Positions 1 to 5,122 of a DNA stretch of 5,122 nucleotides are shown here, one piece after another. Below the pieces are notes generated by a model, which had not been told where the DNA came from, searched no databases, and was given only the letters and a program-made list of their open reading frames with translations. Both the position numbers and the translations under genes were made by a program. The stretch is from positions 1 through 5,122 of the forward strand of contig QMPB01000405.1 in assembly GCA_003648395.1 (NCBI GenBank), in the 5' to 3' direction. How positions within the stretch are numbered: position 1 is the stretch's first letter; each line of letters begins with the position of its first letter. The DNA is from Bacteroidota bacterium. GTDB lineage: Bacteria > Bacteroidota > Bacteroidia > Bacteroidales > UBA1556.

Positions 1-355
1 AATAAACATTGTCTCCGCTAGTTAGAGTAGCTAATAATCTTCCGCCGGTAACAGTAAAATAAACATCATTCCATCTGCCATAATGTTCAGTTAGAGATTC
101 ATTTGTTTCGTAAAATACATTGAAGGATCTATTTGTTTGCAATGTTGAAGCATCCAAGCCGCCAATCAATGTTGGGTCTTCTAATAATTCAACTGTAAAC
201 TCGGTATCAGAATCTTGGCTATATAAAGAAACATTATACGGGCCATTAGCTAATCTTATGTATTCAATTAGATTAAGAATTTGGTTTAATTTGAAAGAAG
301 TAGGATGTTCACCATCTGAAAATAATAATTGATCAAATGTGATTATTCTACGCAT
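1..355 (-). CDS. Second copy of the paralogue pair, N-terminal 118 codons (3' end beyond the window)
   Basis: The minus-strand frame opens with ATG at 355-353, preceded by GGAGAG at 368-363 with 7 nt spacing, and stays open to position 1, so the gene is cut by the window edge. It begins MRRIITFDQLLFSDGEHPTS. Landmarks match the 153-residue protein at 1022-561: EHPTS at residues 16-20 (14-18 in the paralogue), a helix ending in GP at 38-39 (36-37), LLEDPTLIGG at 57-66 (LEEDPRYLGG at 57-66), and YGRWNDVYFT at 92-101 (YARWENVIFT at 96-105). Over residues 16-39 I count 13 identities in 24 without gaps. The function is unknown; a small virion protein is inferred from its neighbours. It lies 28 nt downstream of tRNA-Ser. 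The missing part would be about 35 residues if the length matches the paralogue. Confidence 0.85.
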   Translation of the reverse strand, partial: MRRIITFDQLLFSDGEHPTSFKLNQILNLIEYIRLANGPYNVSLYSQDSDTEFTVELLEDPTLIGGLDASTLQTNRSFNVFYETNESLTEHYGRWNDVYFTVTGGRLLATLTSGDNVY

Positions 356-362
356 TTGGAAT

Positions 363-368
363 CTCTCC
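363..368 (-). promoter_or_regulatory. Shine-Dalgarno site fixing the start of the partial gene
   Basis: GGAGAG lies 7 nt before the ATG at 355-353. It decides the start of a gene that has no stop inside the window. It would be at nucleotides 16-21 of the leader left if the RNA is cut at the 3' end of tRNA-Ser (384). The same GGAGAGAT string precedes the 168-residue gene. Confidence 0.75.
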
Positions 369-383
369 GTACTTTCCTATCTG

Positions 384-468
384 CGGAAGGCGAGGGACTC
401 GAACCCCCAAGCCTTTTTCAAGGCGGCAGATTTCAAGTCTGCTGGCTTACCAATTAGCCTAGCCTTCC
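384..468 (-). tRNA. tRNA-Ser, anticodon UGA
   Basis: A complete class II tRNA. The acceptor stem is GGAAGGC/GCCTTCC with discriminator G, usual for serine tRNAs. The D arm is GGCT/AGCC with GG in its loop. The anticodon arm is GCAGA-CTTGAAA-TCTGC, giving anticodon TGA. A long variable arm can pair GCCTT with AAGGC, as expected for serine. The T arm is GGGGG-TTCGAGT-CCCTC with one G-U pair. The length is 85 nt. CCA is not encoded (CAG follows the discriminator). It reads UCA codons best. It lies 19 nt after tRNA-Thr and 28 nt before the start of the next protein gene, in the same orientation as all neighbours, which suggests processing from a shared transcript. Confidence 0.96.
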
Positions 469-487
469 TAATATTTTATTATTTTCT

Positions 488-559
488 AGCCGACGGCAGG
501 AGTCGAACCTGCGTTCATCCGATTACAAGTCGGATGCTTTACCACTAAGCTACGTCGGC
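488..559 (-). tRNA. tRNA-Thr, anticodon UGU
   Basis: A complete cloverleaf can be drawn. The acceptor stem is GCCGACG/CGTCGGC, followed by U8 A9. The D arm is GCTT/AAGC with GG in its loop. The anticodon arm is TCCGA-CTTGTAA-TCGGA, giving anticodon TGT. The variable loop has 5 nt, and the T arm is GCAGG-TTCGACT-CCTGC. The length is 72 nt including the discriminator base. G1-C72, C2-G71 and anticodon bases G35 and U36 fit the threonine identity set known from E. coli. The discriminator is U rather than the A of E. coli tRNA-Thr, and CCA is not encoded (AGA follows). It reads ACA codons best. It begins 1 nt after the TAG of the preceding gene and is 19 nt from the next tRNA, so it is probably released from the late transcript by RNase P and 3' trimming. 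Confidence 0.95.
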
Positions 560-560
560 A

Positions 561-1022
561 CTAAATTACATTGTATGGATCTCGCATACAAGTAAATCCG
601 GAAATCTCAACAGATGACAAATCAACTCCGGCAGCACCTAAAGTTCCTTCAGCCAGATTAGAACTATTTAATACTGCTTGCCATTCTCCAGAAGTAGCCG
701 TTCCAGATGTAAAGATTACATTTTCCCATCTAGCATAAGATGAGGACGAAGGTTCGTTTTCTGGCTCAATATACCAAACTGTAAAGCTACATCTTGTAAT
801 ATAATCGCTTCCGCTAGTAGTAATTCCGCCTAAATATCTTGGGTCTTCTTCCAAAGCTAATGTATATTCCGTTGCACTAAATGAACCGCCACTGGCTCGA
901 CGAATAGAAATTGGACCAGTCAAGCGGCGCATTTCATCAATTACCAAAAGAATATTATTATATTTTACAGAAGTTGGGTGTTCCTGAGCATAAAAGTAAA
1001 ATTGTTCCATAGATTTATTCAT
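561..1022 (-). CDS. Small phage structural-type protein, first copy of a tandem paralogue pair (153 aa)
   Basis: Function not recognised. By position, co-directional with and two genes after a probable tape measure gene, it is likely a virion component such as a tail-tip, baseplate or appendage protein. Residues 14-37 contain EHPTS followed by a predicted helix ending in GP. Residues 57-66 read LEEDPRYLGG and residues 96-105 read YARWENVIFT; the rest looks beta-rich with Ser/Gly/Thr loops. These three landmarks recur in the same order in the partial gene at 355-1, so the two are paralogues. The ATG at 1022 has AAAGGAG at 1037-1031 with 8 nt spacing, which favours it over the internal ATG at 1010. 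The gap from the upstream gene is 27 nt and holds part of a small hairpin. The stop TAG (563-561) is 1 nt from the 5' end of tRNA-Thr. No signal peptide, membrane segment or catalytic motif was seen. Confidence 0.85.
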   Translation of the reverse strand: MNKSMEQFYFYAQEHPTSVKYNNILLVIDEMRRLTGPISIRRASGGSFSATEYTLALEEDPRYLGGITTSGSDYITRCSFTVWYIEPENEPSSSSYARWENVIFTSGTATSGEWQAVLNSSNLAEGTLGAAGVDLSSVEISGFTCMRDPYNVI

Positions 1023-1030
1023 AGTTTATT

Positions 1031-1037
1031 CTCCTTT
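1031..1037 (-). promoter_or_regulatory. Shine-Dalgarno site of the 153-residue gene
   Basis: AAAGGAG lies 8 nt before the ATG at 1022-1020, directly after the 1057-1040 hairpin. It supports this ATG over the internal ATG at 1010. Confidence 0.75.
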
Positions 1038-1039
1038 GC

Positions 1040-1057
1040 CATCTTATTTCTAAGATG
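1040..1057 (-). promoter_or_regulatory. Intercistronic stem-loop with GAAA tetraloop over a stop codon
   Basis: Read on the minus strand, CATCTTA (1057-1051), GAAA (1050-1047) and TAAGATG (1046-1040) form a perfect 7-bp stem closed by a GNRA-type loop; a U-G pair at 1058/1039 can extend it. The TAG of the 168-residue gene spans the top of the stem and first loop base, and the SD of the next gene (AAAGGAG, 1037-1031) starts 2 nt after the perfect stem. No U-tract follows, so it does not look like an intrinsic terminator. A role in mRNA stability, RNase processing or tuning translation of the 153-residue protein is inference; the stem is A+U-rich and may be weak. Confidence 0.5.
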
Positions 1058-1556
1058 ATATGGTATATTCACTTAAATAAGCTGAACTATTCACCGAAGA
1101 AGGCCATTCTGTTATATTTACATAAATTATTTTCACATTATTTTCTCCAACTGGCGGCGCTGTTGCAAATACTACAGTATCACTCAGATTGGTATATTCA
1201 TCAAAATCTGTTAAGTAACCACTACAACTAGCTGGTTGTATACCAGAAGCATAAGGATTATCTAGAAAAATATTATATCCACTAATAGCTTCTCTAGGAA
1301 TAGCTTTAGATAATTGGAATGTTGTCGTTGAACCATCACCATTGAAGGTTTCTGTTACATAACCATCAGTTGTTTCTAATCTAAAAGGACCATAATGACC
1401 TTCTCCGCGAACAATTGACCATAATTGTTGAATAGCATTTTCTATTTTATTGATCAAAGTATGATCTAATCTCTCTAATTTTGATGCTTTATGTTTTCCT
1501 GGACCAGATCCTAATAATCCAGAAAAACCTGGTTGGAACTCTTCATGTACTGACAT
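1050..1556 (-). CDS. Small phage structural protein with a GDGSTTTF beta-domain (168 aa)
   Basis: Probably a minor virion protein of the tail or an appendage; exact role unknown. Residues 1-25 are Gly/Ser/Pro-rich. Residues 26-50 form an amphipathic helix ending in RGEGHYGPF. Residues 66-147 have the pattern FNGDGSTTTFQL, then a strand with LDNP, then VVFATAPPVGENNVKIIY. This resembles the beta-rich modules with F-x-GDGSTTxF...TAPPxGxNxVxxxY found in phage tail fibre and other virion proteins. There is no signal peptide or membrane segment. The ATG at 1556 has AGGAGA at 1571-1566 with 9 nt spacing. The gene starts 16 nt after the tape measure stop, so it is probably co-transcribed and possibly translationally coupled. 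It ends in TAG at 1052-1050, followed one codon later by an in-frame TAA. The motif resemblance is from memory of the family; the placement in the particle is inference. Confidence 0.85.
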   Translation of the reverse strand: MSVHEEFQPGFSGLLGSGPGKHKASKLERLDHTLINKIENAIQQLWSIVRGEGHYGPFRLETTDGYVTETFNGDGSTTTFQLSKAIPREAISGYNIFLDNPYASGIQPASCSGYLTDFDEYTNLSDTVVFATAPPVGENNVKIIYVNITEWPSSVNSSAYLSEYTISS

Positions 1557-1565
1557 AACTACATC

Positions 1566-1571
1566 TCTCCT
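1566..1571 (-). promoter_or_regulatory. Shine-Dalgarno site of the 168-residue gene
   Basis: AGGAGA sits just after the tape measure stop TAA (1575-1573) and 9 nt before the ATG at 1556-1554. Ribosomes finishing the tape measure would cover this site, so re-initiation or translational coupling is plausible. Confidence 0.7.
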
Positions 1572-1572
1572 A

Positions 1573-4500
1573 TTATATAGATGTTACATAACCTTGCCTA
1601 GTATAGGATTGTTGATATAACTGAGATATTTTGCTCATAATGTCGTTAGCAACATTTTGATCTAAATTGCCATTTACATTGAATACGATAGTTGGTGCTC
1701 CAGGTGCCGAACCGGCATAACCATAGATTTGGCCGCCTAAAATCATTGGCGGCATACTAAATCTAGTCGGAGCATTTATTAATTTTTCTTTTATTGAGTC
1801 CAATGCTATAGACAATCTTTGTAATGAAACTGTATTAGCTTTTAGAGCTTCGGTATTACTATTTAGAGATTCTGATGTTTGAGTTGCTGCAATAACTGAT
1901 CTTGTTGTAGTAGTTTCTTTTGGTAGTTCTGGAGTTGTCTTTTTCTTATCAAATAAGCTTCCTATAAATCCGCCAACAAATGTGCCTAAAAGTGAACCAA
2001 CGAAAGGAATTTGTTGGAATGCCAGCTGGCCTAATGTAGCGCCTAATTGAGCTCCTGTAGCAGCGCCCTGTCCGCCGCCGAACATTTTGACTGCTAGCAT
2101 AGTAGCACCTAATTTGGCCATGCTAGCCGCAAGTTCTTTAGCTGCATTTCGTTGTATATTAGCTGATATAGTCGTTAATTTGGTGCTTGTTGTTATAGAT
2201 TTGTTATTTTGGCTTAATGCTGTTTGTAATTGTTCTATTTGGAGCTTGAGAGCTGCTACTTGTTTTTCTAAACTAACTGTACGTGTTGCAAGAGTACCAG
2301 CTGCATCTGTTACCGAAGTGCTGTCTATATCCGTACCAAGCTGGTTTATATTCGTACTGGCAGACAGCAAAGCTCCTCTAAGCATTATAATAGAATCGTT
2401 TAGCATTTTTTCGGTTAAATTCAAGGATTCCAATGTGGCAATCAGTTTCGTTATAGTTGTGTTTAAAGCTGAAATTGGAGATAAATCAATTGATAATGGA
2501 GCTGATGTAGCTGATATTGCAACTGGCGCTGGCGCAGCTGCGGTTGGTGTAGTTGTAGTAGGTAAACCAGGAGTTGTAGTTGTGCTCGGCGTTAATGATA
2601 ATCTCAGGCTAGCCAATTCGGATCCTGCTTCAGTAGAAGCAGTAATAATGGCATTATAGATTTCGAGAGCGCCTTCTTGAGAGCTAGTTAAAATTGCGTC
2701 ATATAAATTATTGGCAGATACATCTAAACCAGCCAACATATTTTCATTGAAAACACTGGCAAGATTTTGCCCCCATTTAGAACCATAAAGCAGCTCTCCT
2801 AAAGCTTGTTCCATTTGTTTTGTATTTACTTGAATAACAATATCAGCTAAATCTTTTGCTATATTTGCAAATGTTTGTTTAATTGCTTCGCCAACAGATT
2901 TTAGTCTTTTTTCTTCTTCAACCAGGCGTTCTAATTCTTCTCTAGCTTTAGATATTTCGCTCCTGATTTGAGCTTGTTTTTCTGGATCTGTTTCTTGGTT
3001 TAATTGTTCTTGTAATTTAGCTATATTTTCTTGTTGTTTTACTATGTCTTCATGGACGCTTTGCGCTTTTTCTAAATTAGAAGTATAGATATTTATAGTT
3101 TTATTTAGGTTAGAAGCAAATGTGCTGGCAATCTTGTTTGCGGCTTCTTTTTGTTGTTCAAATTGTTGCGTTAAATAACTTATTAATGTATTCAATTCAA
3201 TTGCAAATTTCTTGCGCTTATAATCTGCATCAACCAATTGCGAAGAAATCTGATATTGCTCTTCTAGAACTTTAATAATTTCGGCATTACTACTATAAAT
3301 CTCCTTCATTCTATTTAATCTTTCTTTTAATATGCTTTGTACTATTTTGCGTTCTTGTTCTAAGGTATCTAATTCTGTATTTAATACTTGAGCATAAGAT
3401 CTTTTTTCATCGAAAATACTTGCACGACGTAATTCTTTGTACTTAGAAACCTGCTCTAATAAGATATTTTGTTTCTTTTCTAATGCTGTAAGGACTGTAG
3501 TTTGAGCTTGAGAAATCTTGAGAGATTGTTTTTTAGCTTCTATTTCGTCTAGATGACGCTGACGAATTAAATCCACTTGATTCAATATTTCATCCATTTG
3601 TTCTTGTTGTAATCCTAAAATTTTCAAGGAATTTTCTAATTCCGATCTCCATGAAGCAGATAATATATCAATATTTTTAATGTCTTGTTGTAATTTTTCC
3701 CAAACTTCTGTGCTTGTATCTATATTATATGTTACTATAATTGAATTAAATTCCTTCCAAATATCTCTTGCAGCTGTAACTTTTTGTTGCATTATTTCTA
3801 TATTTTTAGTAATTATATCAAATGGATTTTTGAGAGATTCCACAGCTTTTGAGGCTATAGATAATAGATTTTTATAAGTTTCGTATCCCTTTTCTATCGT
3901 GCGTTTGTATTCTTCATAAGCTCGTTTTTCTTCTAGTGTAAATTGTATTCTAGAACTAGCAGCTTTATAATCTGCATTTACCATTGCCATAAAGATATTT
4001 AATAAAGCTTGGGCAATTTTTTTGCGAGCATCTTCAACTTTTTTAGCTTCTAATAGCTGCGTGACAGTTTTTTGTAACGCATCTGCTTCTGCTTGTGTCA
4101 TTTTTTCCATGCTAACAAAAGTATCCATTAAATCTTTTAAAGCTGCTGTGTCTATTTTATCTCCAGCCAAAATTTCGCTCAAATCTTGCTTTTGTATCAT
4201 TTCTAAAGCTTTTTCTGTTTGTTTTAATTGGTGTTCGACATCTTTACCTGCTTCTTTTTGTGTTTTTAGTTGCTCAATCTGTTCTTTTATTATATCTTTC
4301 ATTTTACTACGCATCATATCTAATGCATTAAATACTTTAGCATCTACTGTTCCTTTTTGAAGTAATTGATTAAGATTAGATCTTAAAGTAATCGAAGCAT
4401 CATATAATTGCCTTACGGCTGCACGCAATCCGCGTAATTTTACATCGAAAATAGACGATTCACTTCCAGACAACCGTTTAAATTCGAGTTCCATTTCTAT

Positions 4501-5122
4501 AATGCTTTTTGTGAAATCAACTGTAAGATTTCTATCTTTCTTGAGAGTAACCCCATAATCACGCAATTTTTCTTCTGCTTCAAATAATGATTTATATGCA
4601 CTTCTAATAGCTTTTTCATATTCCTCTTTTGAAAAAATCATAAGAGACGTAGTTTTAAGTGCAGACAATTCGGTTTTAGATAGAGAATTTAATTCTTCTT
4701 CTGATTTACGGGTTTCGTTTCTTAAAGATGATAATTGAGTTGCTGCCTGACCAATTTGATTTTGTAAATAAGCCCACTGATCTGCCACTGTTTCAAGAGC
4801 TTCTTCTTGCCGTATGAATGTTTCAAAGGGAATGGCAAAGTTTTGTTTAACTTTTTCATATTTATCGCTTCTTGGAGTAAAAGCATCTAAAATCTTATCA
4901 GCTATATTTTTAAATTTGCCTGGGTCTAATCCTTTCAAAAAACCATCCTTTATCAACATGCCAAATTCTTCATATTTTTTGCCCATACTTTTTAATTCTT
5001 CATCAGTAAGCATTTCATCTTTGAAAATACGCTCAAGGGCATCAATTATAGCTAATGTGTTTTTTTCTACTGTTTGTTGAACCTCGGGGCTATCAATCTT
5101 TTTTATAGCATCTTTTATCCAA
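1573..5122 (-). CDS. Probable tail tape measure protein, C-terminal 1182 residues (start lies beyond the window)
   Basis: Likely the tail tape measure protein, which in siphoviruses and myoviruses sets tail length and fills the tail tube before DNA ejection. The frame is open from the TAA at 1575-1573 to the window edge. The first ATG (5013) has 36 open codons upstream and no good SD, so it is not taken as the start. Residues below count from the first whole codon (5121). Residues 1 to about 760 are almost all charged, heptad-like helix rich in K, E, Q and L. Residues 844-875 are a Pro/Thr/Ala linker. A second helical stretch follows, then a hydrophobic glycine-zipper segment (1015-1054). Residues 1144-1182 begin TIVFNVNGNLDQ and continue as an amphipathic helix, an ending often seen in tape measure proteins. 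Size, architecture and the small structural genes that follow agree. An internal virion protein of a short-tailed phage is the main alternative. Sure of the CDS, fairly sure of the role. Confidence 0.85.
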   Translation of the reverse strand, partial: WIKDAIKKIDSPEVQQTVEKNTLAIIDALERIFKDEMLTDEELKSMGKKYEEFGMLIKDGFLKGLDPGKFKNIADKILDAFTPRSDKYEKVKQNFAIPFETFIRQEEALETVADQWAYLQNQIGQAATQLSSLRNETRKSEEELNSLSKTELSALKTTSLMIFSKEEYEKAIRSAYKSLFEAEEKLRDYGVTLKKDRNLTVDFTKSIIEMELEFKRLSGSESSIFDVKLRGLRAAVRQLYDASITLRSNLNQLLQKGTVDAKVFNALDMMRSKMKDIIKEQIEQLKTQKEAGKDVEHQLKQTEKALEMIQKQDLSEILAGDKIDTAALKDLMDTFVSMEKMTQAEADALQKTVTQLLEAKKVEDARKKIAQALLNIFMAMVNADYKAASSRIQFTLEEKRAYEEYKRTIEKGYETYKNLLSIASKAVESLKNPFDIITKNIEIMQQKVTAARDIWKEFNSIIVTYNIDTSTEVWEKLQQDIKNIDILSASWRSELENSLKILGLQQEQMDEILNQVDLIRQRHLDEIEAKKQSLKISQAQTTVLTALEKKQNILLEQVSKYKELRRASIFDEKRSYAQVLNTELDTLEQERKIVQSILKERLNRMKEIYSSNAEIIKVLEEQYQISSQLVDADYKRKKFAIELNTLISYLTQQFEQQKEAANKIASTFASNLNKTINIYTSNLEKAQSVHEDIVKQQENIAKLQEQLNQETDPEKQAQIRSEISKAREELERLVEEEKRLKSVGEAIKQTFANIAKDLADIVIQVNTKQMEQALGELLYGSKWGQNLASVFNENMLAGLDVSANNLYDAILTSSQEGALEIYNAIITASTEAGSELASLRLSLTPSTTTTPGLPTTTTPTAAAPAPVAISATSAPLSIDLSPISALNTTITKLIATLESLNLTEKMLNDSIIMLRGALLSASTNINQLGTDIDSTSVTDAAGTLATRTVSLEKQVAALKLQIEQLQTALSQNNKSITTSTKLTTISANIQRNAAKELAASMAKLGATMLAVKMFGGGQGAATGAQLGATLGQLAFQQIPFVGSLLGTFVGGFIGSLFDKKKTTPELPKETTTTRSVIAATQTSESLNSNTEALKANTVSLQRLSIALDSIKEKLINAPTRFSMPPMILGGQIYGYAGSAPGAPTIVFNVNGNLDQNVANDIMSKISQLYQQSYTRQGYVTSI

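Noticed and set aside
120..332. A plus-strand open frame of 70 codons.
   Set aside because: It is antisense to the partial paralogue at 355-1, which has an SD and a clear homologue next door.
339..548. A plus-strand open frame of 69 codons.
   Set aside because: It reads through the complements of both tRNA genes and into the partial minus-strand gene; the tRNAs explain the sequence.
384..559. The tRNA genes as a prophage attachment site.
   Set aside because: Both tRNAs are complete and lie within a co-directional structural gene row; I saw no flanking direct repeat of tRNA 3' sequence and no integrase.
485..563. Possible TAG readthrough of the 153-residue gene; the frame stays open across tRNA-Thr to another TAG.
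   Set aside because: The extension would be the tRNA sequence itself. The only other TAG-ending gene here is followed one codon later by TAA, and neither tRNA is a suppressor, so there is no sign of stop recoding.
1040..1057. The hairpin as an intrinsic transcription terminator.
   Set aside because: The stem is A+T-rich and is followed by GCAAAGGAG rather than a U-tract, and the next gene in the same direction starts 18 nt later.
2087..2659. A plus-strand open frame of 190 codons.
   Set aside because: It is fully antisense to the tape measure gene, has odd Val/Ala/Ser-rich composition mirroring the linker and hydrophobic segments on the other strand, and no supporting context. It is a shadow frame.
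3680..5080. Plus-strand open frames rich in Ser, Phe, Ile and Cys at 3680-3877, 4022-4360 and 4814-5080.
   Set aside because: They are complements of the K/E/L-rich coiled coil, with no neighbouring genes in that orientation.

Overview
This window looks like part of the late (virion structure) region of an A+T-rich tailed bacteriophage or prophage. By eye the G+C content is roughly one third. Everything I can support lies on the minus strand, so the biological reading order runs from position 5122 down to 1. The phage assignment rests on four things. There is a very long coiled-coil protein with a hydrophobic glycine-rich segment and a tape-measure-like C-terminal end. Small beta-rich proteins follow it in a tight co-directional row, and one of them carries a GDGSTTTF...TAPPxG motif known from phage appendage proteins. 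Two tRNA genes lack an encoded CCA. The three starts that can be seen are ATG codons preceded by good Shine-Dalgarno sequences, so the host uses conventional anti-SD initiation. The host itself cannot be named.

Layout in transcription order. Positions 5122-1573 hold the C-terminal 1182 residues of a probable tail tape measure protein; its true start is beyond the window. Positions 1556-1050 encode a 168-residue small structural protein, starting 16 nt after the tape measure stop. Positions 1057-1040 hold a short stem-loop with a GAAA tetraloop that contains the stop of that gene and precedes the SD of the next. Positions 1022-561 encode a 153-residue protein. Positions 559-488 are tRNA-Thr(UGU), starting 1 nt after the preceding stop codon. 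Positions 468-384 are tRNA-Ser(UGA). Positions 355-1 hold the first 118 codons of a further gene that runs off the window and is a clear paralogue of the 153-residue protein.

The protein genes probably form one late transcription unit: a tape measure, then small proteins that may belong to the tail tip, baseplate or appendages. The tRNAs are embedded in the same orientation between two duplicated genes, so excising them from the polycistronic RNA would cut the message between the duplicates. There is no gene-free stretch over 300 bases. The largest non-protein interval (356-560) is almost filled by the two tRNAs. I saw no insertion sequence, CRISPR array, integrase, intrinsic terminator or recognisable promoter.
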